Source: CBFDBF01 sp050293315 (GTDB lineage Bacteria > Pseudomonadota > Gammaproteobacteria > Chromatiales > Chromatiaceae). Taken from it: 37,585 nucleotides of DNA. The stretch lies in contig JBNKMS010000017.1 of assembly GCA_050293315.1 (NCBI GenBank), positions 1 to 37,585 of the forward strand, in the 5' to 3' direction. This document shows, piece by piece, positions 25,794 to 33,458 of the stretch. The notes beneath the pieces were generated by a model that saw only the letters and a list, made by a program, of their open reading frames with translations, made no database searches and was not told the origin of the DNA. A program made the translations under genes and the position numbers. The stretch's first letter is position 1; each line of letters begins with the position of its first letter.

Positions 25794-26561
25794 TTACGCT
25801 TTATTTTTTCTAGCTACGCCTAATAGACCCAAAAGACCTGAGCCGAGAAGCCAAACAGCTGCAGGAACAGGCACAGCTGTAGATGAGTCCAATACATTCA
25901 GAAAAAGAGTCTCTTCATTCAAGCCAATATAAGTGTCTGTAAATAGATTATGATCACCAATGGCAACAACCTGACCTAAACCAAAGGCTTGTTGAATTAA
26001 AATTGCATTTCCGATGGAGTCGGTCGCAAACGTATTATACGCGCCAGCATCGTACACGCCGGAGGTGGCATAATCGAATGATGTAACCAACCCGTTCGGT
26101 CCATTAATAATTGGGTTTGATGTATCAACAATGGTACCAGACCCGACTGAGTACGGAGTAGCATCCGTGCTCATATTAATTCCAAATGGGTTGAGAAACG
26201 TATTAAATACTGCTTGCCAATTAAGAACATCGCCAGCTGTGAACAGAGTGCCACCCCCATTCACCCAAGCAACCAAAGCAGATTGCTCACTAACCGAAAG
26301 ACCACCAGTACTAGTACTAAGCAAACTGGTATAAAAAACATCTACGCCTTGAAGATTTGAGGCAGTAATTGATGAAATAGTTTGAATACTATCCCCTCTA
26401 TTAGCCAGGTCATTCCGTAGAACGCTGTAAAAACCTGTCTCAAAAGCCCCTCCGGCATAATTTATTCTGCTTGAATCGAATGATCCAACTACTATTCCAG
26501 CATTTGCACTTACGGAAAATATTAGAGTTATTGCAACTAGTACTATAGATTTAATATTCAT
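25794..26561 (-). CDS. PEP-CTERM protein with a glutamine-amidotransferase-like/flavodoxin-like body
   Basis: This 255-residue exported protein has a signal peptide (about 1-21, ending SANA) and a C-terminal sorting signal VPVPAAVWLLGSGLLGLLGV with the basic tail ARKNKA. The body has the rhythm of a Rossmann-like or GATase1-like domain: GIVVGSF at the start, VDVFYTSLLS, WVNGGGTLFTAGD, and GLGQVVAIGDHNLF near the end, as in surface proteins with DUF4350-like domains. This is a resemblance, not a firm assignment. The coding sequence is clearly more AT-rich than the neighbouring metabolic genes. A terminator follows. An exosortase would be needed to process it; none lies in the window. Confidence 0.8.
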   Translation of the reverse strand: MNIKSIVLVAITLIFSVSANAGIVVGSFDSSRINYAGGAFETGFYSVLRNDLANRGDSIQTISSITASNLQGVDVFYTSLLSTSTGGLSVSEQSALVAWVNGGGTLFTAGDVLNWQAVFNTFLNPFGINMSTDATPYSVGSGTIVDTSNPIINGPNGLVTSFDYATSGVYDAGAYNTFATDSIGNAILIQQAFGLGQVVAIGDHNLFTDTYIGLNEETLFLNVLDSSTAVPVPAAVWLLGSGLLGLLGVARKNKA

Positions 26562-27140
26562 GCTCCCTATCCTTTATTATAAAATTACTCTCCAATGCGA
26601 TAACAGCCATCCTTGACCAAGCGTCAAGCAACGTCTACCCCGCATCAAAAACTCAACTTAGTCTCAATTTATTGCACTACACGCCCAAAAAATCTTGTTG
26701 AATATCTCATAAAATCTGTAAAGTAAAAACATGGTGTATAGTTATTTTGTGACAAATGTCCGCTTTGATTAGATATTTAAGATATGCTGCAAACTATTCG
26801 AAAATGACACCTGCTTGAGGTCAACATAATCGAATACCGATGCTATCGGTTGCAACTGATGGGCAACCACTCGATTCCCATCACTTATTGGATAGATGTA
26901 TGTTAATCCCACTACTGGAGACGCCCTCCAATCCCCTCCCCACTAGTGGGGACGCCTACATGGAAGTAGGCGAGGGGCGTGAGCATGGAGCGGAAGCTTT
27001 GCCGAGGGTTATGGTGGAGAGTAAAAAACCATTGTTGCTAATGAGCTAATACAATTAACCTTGACATTCCTATGGTATTAGTCCAATTTGGCCGCCTGAA
27101 GTATCGGAGCTGATGACATTAAAAGTAGAAGGAGCTTCTG
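26562..27140. other. Divergent intergenic region with palindromic repeats (579 bp)
   Basis: This is the upstream region of two divergent PEP-CTERM genes. The left part (about 26580-26830) is AT-rich and should hold the promoters. The right part (about 26902-27030) is a GC-rich repeat block described separately. A 69-codon open frame at 26840-27049 lies mostly within that repeat and is not believed. Confidence 0.6.
26902..27030. repeat. REP-like block, CCCTCCCC family
   Basis: The core CCCCTCCCCACTAGTGGGGA (26933-26952) is palindromic around CACTAGTG. It is followed by a second palindrome, GCCTACATGGAAGTAGGC (26953-26970), and a tail GCCGAGGGTTATGGTGGAGAGTAAAA. The tail recurs almost unchanged at 34924-34950. 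Confidence 0.85.
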
Positions 27141-27770
27141 ATGGAACGAATGAATAGATCCACACTGTTATCCCTGATGCTGCTATGGGTTACCTCTGGC
27201 CCGACAAGTGCGGCTGTGATTAATTTCTCAGGCCAGCTGGGGTTTGTTCAAGAGACCGTGCCCGGAACCATCTATTATGGCACCCCTATAGGTACATTAT
27301 TCAGCGGGTTTATTGACGACACCTCTGGCGTTGGTCAAATATCTAACGGTACAACACTCACCACATTCGGCGCAGATGGAGTAAGCGTCGATAACGATGT
27401 GACTTTGGATGCGCTTGATGTTTCTATACTTAATACCCTACTTGGCTCTGCGATATATAGCATTGGAGATGTGGTTGATATTATCGATATAGAAGGCGAT
27501 AAACCAACTTCAAACGGAGGTTTTATAGAATTCGGCATATCCTACATTTTCGATAAGAGTACGTTTGATAATGACAGCCTCAGTAATTACCCATTCGATC
27601 CTAATGATGTCCTTCTGAGTTGTTTCTATATAAATGAAGAGAATGCTCTGGGTGAGGAGATCTATAATGCCGCAGGCATACTAAACGCAGTTCCCATACC
27701 GGCAGCACTGCCGCTCTTGGGTTCTGCATTAAGCCTGTTTGGTTTTATGGGGTGGAGACGAAAGGTATAA
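27141..27770 (+). CDS. PEP-CTERM protein, unknown body
   Basis: This 209-residue exported protein has a signal peptide (about 1-25, ending TSAAV). Its C-terminal sorting signal VPIPAALPLLGSALSLFGF is followed by the basic tail MGWRRKV. The middle begins INFSGQLGFV and continues as a beta-rich, Asp/Asn/Ser-rich region with no named domain recognised. The ALPLL type of anchor differs slightly from the AVWLL type of its neighbours and is shared with the interrupted gene at 37 kb. GGAG lies before the ATG. It is convergent with the next PEP-CTERM gene. Confidence 0.82.
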   Translation: MERMNRSTLLSLMLLWVTSGPTSAAVINFSGQLGFVQETVPGTIYYGTPIGTLFSGFIDDTSGVGQISNGTTLTTFGADGVSVDNDVTLDALDVSILNTLLGSAIYSIGDVVDIIDIEGDKPTSNGGFIEFGISYIFDKSTFDNDSLSNYPFDPNDVLLSCFYINEENALGEEIYNAAGILNAVPIPAALPLLGSALSLFGFMGWRRKV

Positions 27771-27861
27771 ACCTCATCCCTTCTCCACTGATCGGAGGGC
27801 TACAGAGAAGCGGAAAAATGACCTGATCGCTTTTCGCCGTAGTATAAGATGGGCCTCAAAC

Positions 27862-27889
27862 AAAAGCGGCTCCCGAGGGAGCCGCTTAA
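27862..27889 (-). terminator. Rho-independent terminator between convergent PEP-CTERM genes
   Basis: AAGCGGCTCC pairs with GGAGCCGCTT around CGAG. The left flank is an A run, giving a T run on the minus strand, so it serves the gene ending at 27907. Confidence 0.88.
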
Positions 27890-27906
27890 TATCTGCCTCA
27901 AACAGG

Positions 27907-28788
27907 CTATGCCTTACCTCTTCTGGCTACACCCAACAATCCCATCAGGGCCGAGCCGAAGAGCCAAACAGCCGCGGGTATTGGAACAGCGCTAAAGGCG
28001 TCTGCCTCCAGATACCATCCATCAAACTCCAGATCGTTGAGATCTGAGGGCATGTCAACTGTGTTGAATGGCGTCCAGGGCGTGCCAGTTTCATCATTGC
28101 CAAAGACAATATCAGCTGAAACAGCTTGGCTAATGTTATCGTAATGTAGGTTCAGGAACAGGGAGCCGTCGTTGAAGAGACTTGCATCTGTAATAGTCTC
28201 TACCTGGAAAACCCGGGAATCGATCACATCCGAGACAAAACTGATGACCTCGAAGACAGCAAAAAGACCGGTAGGAACAGTGGTACCGGTCACGGCACTG
28301 AGGGCATCTGCAGCAATTTGATTGGCGTTTGCAATGCCTGCGGTAATATACAGCTCACCTTCATCTACGCCGGACGCAAAGGTAAAGCCGGCACTCATCA
28401 TATACGCTTGGCCCAGAGATGGCTGGACATTTGATATCCAGCGTGATGTGGCCTTTGCACTGCCTGCTCCCGCGGATATATTAAGCGGATTTCCGTCAGA
28501 AGACCCCAGCACGGATACCTCTACAGGAGTTGTGCCCATAGTCCGTGTACTACCTGGACTCTTAAGAACAGCTGCACCGCCACTCGGTTCGACTATTCCA
28601 TCTTCAACGTACCACTGGGTAAAGGTGCTGCCATTGAAGTCATCCTGCTGACTTGCAGATCCTTGTTGTACCTTAAAATAGTCAACAGAGTAGCTGTACT
28701 CTGTTGCCATAGACGCATGAACTGGCAGCAGAGAAAAAAGTGCGAACATAAAAACCGGGATTAGAGAAAACTGATTGGACCGTTCCAT
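27907..28788 (-). CDS. PEP-CTERM protein, unknown body
   Basis: This 293-residue exported protein has a signal peptide (about 1-28, LFSLLPVHASMA) and the sorting signal VPIPAAVWLFGSALMGLLGV with tail ARRGKA. The mature part begins TEYSYSVDYFKVQQGS and has a concanavalin-like or beta-sandwich character (DDFNGSTFTQWYVEDG, SAGFTFASGVDEGELYI), resembling extracellular carbohydrate-binding folds. No firm family call. AGGAG lies nine bases before the ATG. Together with the two genes on its left it forms a local cluster of exosortase substrates. Confidence 0.82.
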   Translation of the reverse strand: MERSNQFSLIPVFMFALFSLLPVHASMATEYSYSVDYFKVQQGSASQQDDFNGSTFTQWYVEDGIVEPSGGAAVLKSPGSTRTMGTTPVEVSVLGSSDGNPLNISAGAGSAKATSRWISNVQPSLGQAYMMSAGFTFASGVDEGELYITAGIANANQIAADALSAVTGTTVPTGLFAVFEVISFVSDVIDSRVFQVETITDASLFNDGSLFLNLHYDNISQAVSADIVFGNDETGTPWTPFNTVDMPSDLNDLEFDGWYLEADAFSAVPIPAAVWLFGSALMGLLGVARRGKA

Positions 28789-28928
28789 AGTATTAGCTCC
28801 TGAATTCCAATGCGATTTGTTGTTGTTTAAGGAGGCTACAATCTGGACTAATACCCTTATGTTGTCAAGGTAATTCTGCGCAACCTCTGTATCTGTATGA
28901 CAAGGGTATTTACACTGACCCCAAACCT

Positions 28929-29011
28929 ATTCTGACTATTATTTCCATTCTTTGTATGGTCAGAATCGTGAAAACAGCGACATTGACAATTCGCTTATAT
29001 AAACCACAATT
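28929..29011 (+). promoter_or_regulatory. Putative ndk promoter region with an inverted repeat
   Basis: An eight-base inverted repeat, ATTCTGAC (28929-28936) and GTCAGAAT (28959-28966), lies upstream of a TTGACA (28983-28988). This is followed after 17 bases by ACAATT (29006-29011), a passable -10. The ATG of ndk is at 29044. The -35 is good, the -10 weak. Confidence 0.45.
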
Positions 29012-29043
29012 CGATCTACATTTGAGCACACTGGAGCTGAACC

Positions 29044-29472
29044 ATGGCACTTGAACGCACCTTCTCTATCATTAAGCCCGATGCCGTAAGCAAGAACATC
29101 ATCGGCAAGATCTACAGCCGCTTTGAAGAGAACGGCCTCAGAATTGTAGCCAGTAGAATGCTACATCTGACCCGTGAACAGGCTGAGGGCTTTTATGCAA
29201 TTCACAGGGAGCGTCCATTTTTCAAGGACCTGTGCAACTTCATGACCTCCGGTCCTGTCATGGTCCAGGTACTTGAAGGCGAGAACGCCGTCGCCAAAAA
29301 CCGCGAGATCATGGGTGCCACCAATCCCCAAGAGGCTGCCCCCGGCACCATCCGCGCAGACTTCGCCCAGACTGTAGATGAAAACGCCGTGCATGGCTCC
29401 GACGCTCTAGAGACTGCAGCAGTGGAGATAGCTTTCTTTTTCCCTAATGGGATATGCGAACGGACCCGCTGA
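29044..29472 (+). CDS. ndk: Nucleoside diphosphate kinase
   Basis: This enzyme transfers the gamma-phosphate of ATP to nucleoside diphosphates through a phosphohistidine. The 142-residue protein is of normal length and very well conserved: ERTFSIIKPDAVSKN at the start, FYAIHRERPFF, GPVMVQVLEGENAV, and the catalytic NAVHGSDA with His117. The tail AFFFPNGICERTR matches the family with a one-residue difference in the last loop. It is a housekeeping, cytoplasmic enzyme. Here it is isolated from its common neighbours (rlmN, iscS), lying instead between PEP-CTERM genes and a sugar dehydrogenase gene. Confidence 0.98.
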   Translation: MALERTFSIIKPDAVSKNIIGKIYSRFEENGLRIVASRMLHLTREQAEGFYAIHRERPFFKDLCNFMTSGPVMVQVLEGENAVAKNREIMGATNPQEAAPGTIRADFAQTVDENAVHGSDALETAAVEIAFFFPNGICERTR

Positions 29473-29598
29473 CTTCATACGATCTATCTAAATTTAGACT
29501 CCTCCTCCCTGCCCCCACTGGTGAGAATACCGTCCTGGAGGTATTCTAGGGACACAATTGGTTTACTGTAGCGACTATCTCCACAGGAAGCAGATGAG

Positions 29599-30768
29599 AT
29601 GATCAGTAATCGATCAGTTTTTACGATAACACTCCTGCTGCTACTTGTACTTGCTGGCACATTTATCTATCTAAACCGTGGCTATCTGGTACCGGTACTA
29701 CCCGGCAGTGCGGTAGCGGCAAACGGTATCCAACATATTAATCTGCCGCCAGGCTTCCGTATCGAGCTGTATGCAGACAACCTTCCCGGTGCCCGTTCGC
29801 TTAGCATGAGCCCTTCCGGCACCCTGTTTGTAGGCACGCGCAGGGAGGGCAAGGTCTACGCATTACAGGATCGCGACAACGACTATCAGGCTGACCAAAT
29901 CTATACATTGGCAAGCGGTCTGCGCATGCCCAACGGTGTCGCCTTTCATAACGGCGATCTCTATGTGGCTGAGGTGGAGCGGGTACTGCGCTTCCCGCAG
30001 ATCGAAAACTCGCTGCAGGACCCGCCAAAACCTATCGTAGTAAGCACAGATTACCCCGACGACGAGGCCCACGGCTGGAAGTTCATCGCCTTCGGGCCGG
30101 ACGGCAAGCTCTATATCCCGGTGGGTATGCCATGCAACGTCTGCCTGCCGGATGAGGAGATCTACGGCACCATAACCCGCCTTGATCCCACCGGCGGCAG
30201 ACCCGAAATCTTCGCCCGCGGGGTGCGCAACTCCGTCGGCTTCGACTGGCATCCGCAGAGTGGTGAACTCTGGTTTACCGACAACGGCCGCGACTGGCTG
30301 GGCGATGATCTACCAAATGATGAACTCAACCACGCCCCGCAGGCCGGGATGCACTTCGGCTTTCCATTCTGTAACCAGGGTGATCTGGCCGACCCCGACT
30401 ACGGCGACCACCGCCCCTGCAGCGAATTCACCCCACCGGCCCTTAAGCTGGGCCCACATGTTGCCGCCCTCGGCATGCGCTTCTACCGCGGCAGCCAGTT
30501 TCCCGAGCACTATCGCGGCGGCATCTTCATCGCACAGCACGGTTCATGGAACCGTAGTGAACCAATAGGCTATCGAGTGGTCTTCGTCCCTCTTCATAAC
30601 AACCAGACCGGGCCGCTGGAGATATTCGCCCAAGGGTGGCTACGTGACGGCCGCGCCTCTGGCCGGCCGGTGGATCTGCTGGAACTCCCTGACGGGTCAC
30701 TGCTGCTGTCGGATGATAAGGGAGGGCGAATCTACCGCATCTTCTATGAGAAAAGTAATACGCAATAA
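29599..30768 (+). CDS. PQQ-dependent sugar dehydrogenase-like (sorbosone dehydrogenase family) protein
   Basis: This 389-residue protein has an N-terminal membrane anchor or signal (about 7-25) and a six-bladed propeller of the soluble glucose/sorbosone dehydrogenase family. Repeated blade motifs include GTRREGKVYAL, GLRMPNGVAF, GDLYVAEVERV and HGWKFIAFGPDGKLYI. The characteristic GVRNSVGFDWHPQSGELWFTDNGRDWLGDD region follows, then HVAALGMRFYRG and the closing blade ELPDGSLLLSDDKGGRIYRI. A CNVC pair (MPCNVCLPDEE) may form a vicinal disulfide. It probably oxidises an aldose or related substrate in the periplasm with PQQ. No PQQ synthesis genes are visible. AGGAAG precedes the ATG. Confidence 0.88.
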   Translation: MISNRSVFTITLLLLLVLAGTFIYLNRGYLVPVLPGSAVAANGIQHINLPPGFRIELYADNLPGARSLSMSPSGTLFVGTRREGKVYALQDRDNDYQADQIYTLASGLRMPNGVAFHNGDLYVAEVERVLRFPQIENSLQDPPKPIVVSTDYPDDEAHGWKFIAFGPDGKLYIPVGMPCNVCLPDEEIYGTITRLDPTGGRPEIFARGVRNSVGFDWHPQSGELWFTDNGRDWLGDDLPNDELNHAPQAGMHFGFPFCNQGDLADPDYGDHRPCSEFTPPALKLGPHVAALGMRFYRGSQFPEHYRGGIFIAQHGSWNRSEPIGYRVVFVPLHNNQTGPLEIFAQGWLRDGRASGRPVDLLELPDGSLLLSDDKGGRIYRIFYEKSNTQ

Positions 30769-30796
30769 CCAACGCCAATGCCATTCGCAAATATCT
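30767..30796 (-). pseudogene. 30-bp fragment matching the fic gene
   Basis: These 30 bases match 36770-36799 inside the fic gene at 28 positions, in the same orientation. On the minus strand they read DICEWHWRWL, against DICEWHRRWL in the Fic protein. Similarity stops on both sides. It is a relic or recombination scar at the left edge of the toxin-antitoxin island, overlapping by two bases the end of the sugar dehydrogenase gene. Confidence 0.6.
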
Positions 30797-30802
30797 AAGG
30801 CC

Positions 30803-31381
30803 CTATCGTTGGAACTCATTCGTATCCACATTCGGTTCTGAACGTATGACAAGCCTGGCATCCGCAATTCTCCGGTAAAGTGCGACGCTCTTACGGTGGG
30901 GAAACCATTCAACCAGCAGTACGGCCAGCGCCTCCCATAACGATACCCATGCGGCTACGGTGAGACCTTGGGCAAAGACGTTTTCTGTGACTGTGTGTTC
31001 TGGTCCAAGGTATTGGTGCAGCCAGACCGATAAGAAGAGGATGCTGATCCCGATGGTCAGAAAGATCGTCGCGCGACGAAACATCTGCATGATCTTTTCT
31101 ATCTCGACTTCGGCGAGATAAAGGAAATAGGTGTTGAGGCTACGCTGAATACGCGACGACTTGGTTTCATCTGGAGGATCGGCCAAGGTCAGCCGAATTA
31201 CGAAAGGAAGGCTGCCTATATCCCGGGCGCCGGCAGCCAGATAGTCGGCAAAATCCTGATCAAGATCACGCCGCACGTACGGCACGCTCTTGTCAAAATT
31301 GTTGTACAGGTCTTCAACCCGTGCCGCAGAGACGTCCACGATGATGTTGCCATCATCATCCCGCTCATATCGACTAAGCAC
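30803..31381 (-). CDS. Two-helix membrane protein, unknown function
   Basis: This membrane protein has a soluble N-terminal half (YERDDDGNIIVDVSAARVEDLYNNFDKSVPYVRRDLDQDFADYLAAGARD), two hydrophobic helices (ATIFLTIGISILFLSVWLH and GLTVAAWVSLWEALAVLLV) and a short basic cytoplasmic tail. The frame is open to a GTG at 31543 that overlaps the PIN gene stop. However, the part before 31381 reads through a hairpin and a repeat that also occurs elsewhere, so the GTG at 31381 (192 residues, VLSRYERDDDGN) is preferred; its Shine-Dalgarno is weak. The family looks like a widespread hypothetical membrane protein. Whether it belongs to the ImmA/IrrE-PIN module upstream is open. Confidence 0.7.
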   Translation of the reverse strand: MLSRYERDDDGNIIVDVSAARVEDLYNNFDKSVPYVRRDLDQDFADYLAAGARDIGSLPFVIRLTLADPPDETKSSRIQRSLNTYFLYLAEVEIEKIMQMFRRATIFLTIGISILFLSVWLHQYLGPEHTVTENVFAQGLTVAAWVSLWEALAVLLVEWFPHRKSVALYRRIADARLVIRSEPNVDTNEFQR

Positions 31382-31445
31382 ACCTTGCTTCAAGCAGCGC
31401 CTCCAGTGCTCCAATCCGCAGTTAAGCCGAAGTATAACGAAGTAG

Positions 31446-31472
31446 GGCGCAATAACCAAAGGGCATTGCGCC
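31446..31472. repeat. Hairpin repeat (GTAGGGCGCAATA type)
   Basis: GGCGCAAT (31446-31453) pairs with ATTGCGCC (31465-31472) around an 11-base loop, preceded by TAG. This looks like a common dispersed gammaproteobacterial hairpin element. It lies between the PIN and membrane-protein genes and argues against coding here. Confidence 0.6.
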
Positions 31473-31488
31473 GTATGATTCAAGCACT

Positions 31489-31519
31489 TGAGATCACATT
31501 TTGTGACCTCAAGTTGAGG
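31489..31519. repeat. 31-bp repeat with two palindromes, copy 1
   Basis: This segment matches 36058-36088 at 30 of 31 bases. It contains the near-perfect dyad GAGATCACATTTTGTGACCTC, followed by CTCAAGTTGAG, itself a palindrome. It lies just downstream of the PIN gene. Confidence 0.9.
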
Positions 31520-31539
31520 CTGCCACTGCTCAACACTGT

Positions 31540-32034
31540 TCACCTGTGCTTGAAGGCCTTGATCTGTCTCTCCACCTCATCCCACGGCAATCTACTACCA
31601 TCGTCCTCCATTCGCCAGTATGCCGTCTCAGCATCTTCTGCAGTGATCAGTCCTGCGTTAAATAACTCCTCAATCAACCAGAGGGTCCCACGGACATCAA
31701 TGCCCTCTTGCTGACACACTTGGCGTAACATTCTGTCCCCACTTAATAACGGTGCCTCCTTGGACTTAGCCAATACCATTGCGGATAGATCATGGTTACT
31801 CACGCCCTTGTGATGCTCACCCAGATCCTTCACCCTCTCAATCTGCCCTGGTGACAACGACTCCAATATCAGCCCTTTTTGTAAAAGCCCCGCATGATAT
31901 TCACGCAACTCCTCTGCAAAAAGGGTATCAGGTGTCATGTATTCATAAGGTAGGGCAAACATCAGGTCGGTTAATCCGGAGACTTCCATGTCTATTAATA
32001 TATTTGCATCACTTATCAGCAGCCTGTCCGGCAT
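31540..32034 (-). CDS. PIN-domain ribonuclease-like toxin
   Basis: This 164-residue protein has a PIN nuclease fold: Asp9 in ISDANILIDME, Glu41/42 in FAEELREY, Asp82 in SNHDLSAMVLAK, and Asp100 in LLSGDRML. These form the expected four-acid metal site for RNA cleavage. The start lies inside the upstream XRE-ImmA/IrrE gene (26-base overlap), so the two are translationally coupled in the usual antitoxin-first order. COG2856 (ImmA/IrrE) proteins paired with PIN proteins have been proposed as toxin-antitoxin systems. The target RNA is unknown. Its C-terminal part (VRGTLWLIEELFNAGLITAEDAE) resembles the helical tail of other PIN toxins. Confidence 0.87.
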   Translation of the reverse strand: MPDRLLISDANILIDMEVSGLTDLMFALPYEYMTPDTLFAEELREYHAGLLQKGLILESLSPGQIERVKDLGEHHKGVSNHDLSAMVLAKSKEAPLLSGDRMLRQVCQQEGIDVRGTLWLIEELFNAGLITAEDAETAYWRMEDDGSRLPWDEVERQIKAFKHR

Positions 32035-33082
32035 AGTCCACCTTCCTTAGTGCACGAAACTCCTTCATGGATCTGCCCAGCAACTCTGCCGCCTTCGATT
32101 CACTAACCAGGTCCTCTGCCAAGGCATGAAATACCAGCTGGGTGAATACCTGAGGCTCCTCACGTGGATATTCATCACAGGGCTCCTCTTTGTGCCATCC
32201 CTGTTTACGAAACAACTTAACCATCTCCCGGTAATTTGCATCGTTCATTATGGAGAGATCATGTGCACGATGCAGCCAGGCGCCCATGCTAAGCCCATAG
32301 GCCTTTTTCAAGACACACAGCTCACGCGGTTCAAACCAGGTACGCCTGTTTCCCAGCTCTTTAAGTACCTCTGATTTCGGCACCAAAAAGGCCCCGGCAA
32401 ACCTATTTGCCAGCTTCTCCTCTTCTTGTTTCAACTTCTCACTAAGACGACCACTGAAGATCATATGGCCCAGCTCATGGGCCAAAGTAAACCTTTGCCG
32501 ATCACCCGGCCATTTTATCCCCACCACAATGATTGGTGCGCCATTCACCTGACAGGCCAGGCCATCAAATTTCCCGTCATGTAACGCTTCAGACTGTAGT
32601 ACTTTTATCCCCCTCTCCTCTAAGGCGCCGGTCAAATCCATTATTGGATCTAACCCAAGGTTCCATTTCATGCGTACCCTGTCTGCAATGTCCTCTATTT
32701 CATCACTGTCGTTGATTCTGTTCGGTAACCCATTAGGTAACTTAAAGGGCTTGATCGGACTTACTGGCAACAGCTCCTCAAGAGAGAGATAACGCTCAAC
32801 CTGTTCTAAAACGTTGCCCTCTATTTGAGCCAGTACTTTTTTGGGAATGCTTGCATGCTTGCGGTACTTAACCTCTTGCAGCTCTGCAGAGATCTGACGA
32901 AAAAAATACTCGGTACGTACCCCAAGGGCCTCGGACAGCTCAAGTAACACACTCGACGAGGGGGTGGCCCGGTCATTCTCATACTTGGAGATAGCCATGG
33001 CGGTCACACCCACCTTTTCCGCCAAGGCCCGTAAACTCAGCCCGGATGCCCTCCTGGCCTGTTTGATTCGCTCCCCTAACAT
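32009..33082 (-). CDS. XRE-family regulator with ImmA/IrrE metallopeptidase domain (antitoxin)
   Basis: This 357-residue protein joins an N-terminal XRE helix-turn-helix (about 4-60, IKQARRASGLSLRALAEKVGVTAMAISKYEN) to an ImmA/IrrE-type zinc peptidase. The peptidase motif HELGH occurs in RFTLAHELGHMIF, with a further DGLAC and FAGAFLVP typical of COG2856. The start is ATG at 33082, because GGAGG lies a few bases upstream; an ATG at 33097 in the same frame would start within the operator dyad. It overlaps the PIN gene by 26 bases and precedes it. It is likely both the repressor of the pair (see the inverted repeat at 33096-33138) and the antitoxin. Confidence 0.9.
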   Translation of the reverse strand: MLGERIKQARRASGLSLRALAEKVGVTAMAISKYENDRATPSSSVLLELSEALGVRTEYFFRQISAELQEVKYRKHASIPKKVLAQIEGNVLEQVERYLSLEELLPVSPIKPFKLPNGLPNRINDSDEIEDIADRVRMKWNLGLDPIMDLTGALEERGIKVLQSEALHDGKFDGLACQVNGAPIIVVGIKWPGDRQRFTLAHELGHMIFSGRLSEKLKQEEEKLANRFAGAFLVPKSEVLKELGNRRTWFEPRELCVLKKAYGLSMGAWLHRAHDLSIMNDANYREMVKLFRKQGWHKEEPCDEYPREEPQVFTQLVFHALAEDLVSESKAAELLGRSMKEFRALRKVDYAGQAADK

Positions 33083-33095
33083 GACACCTCCCTGC

Positions 33096-33138
33096 ATGGT
33101 TTACATTATTAATAATATATATATTTATTGTAAACCAT
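33096..33138. promoter_or_regulatory. Putative operator of the XRE-ImmA/PIN unit
   Basis: A perfect ten-base inverted repeat, ATGGTTTACA (33096-33105) and TGTAAACCAT (33129-33138), flanks a 23-base AT-only core (ATTAATAATATATAT) that looks like a promoter. It lies just upstream of the GGAGG and start codon of the XRE gene. It is well placed for autoregulation by the XRE protein. Confidence 0.75.
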
Positions 33139-33458
33139 TTAAGGGGGATGGCAATAGAATTAATTAATATACGGTTGGGAAGCCTTATGGGTGCCAAACC
33201 CCTAGAAACTACCCATACCCACTATCCGTAAGCCTCACAATCACTTCCAACATCAACTCAGAAGTGCTCCTGTTTCTGCAATTTCGGAATTTTCCACTTG
33301 ATCTTTTACCTATAAATGACGATATTTGTCAGCGGACGGGTAAATCCTGCTGCGTGCCTAAGGTGCTTCCTCCCATAGGTTGGATATGAGCCATAGGAAA
33401 ACAGGCGCATCAGGGACCGTCTTTTTTTGCCTATACGTCCGGCGAATCCCGATTAAGT
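33139..33458. other. Intergenic region (320 bp)
   Basis: It lies between the XRE gene and the stop of the nucleotidyltransferase gene. No coding sequence, terminator hairpin or repeat was recognised with confidence. Its 3' part is the likely end of the upstream transcript (33459). Confidence 0.45.

Noticed and set aside
26840..27049. A 69-codon open frame
   Set aside because: It lies largely within a REP-like repeat block and has no credible start signal or protein character.
30697..30912. A 71-codon minus-strand open frame between the sugar dehydrogenase and the membrane protein
   Set aside because: It overlaps two real genes in other frames; its only meaningful part is the short fic-like fragment, reported separately.
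31382..31543. A longer start (GTG at 31543) for the membrane-protein gene, overlapping the PIN stop
   Set aside because: The extra 54 codons run through a hairpin and a palindromic repeat also present at 36058-36088; the conserved-looking protein begins near 31381.
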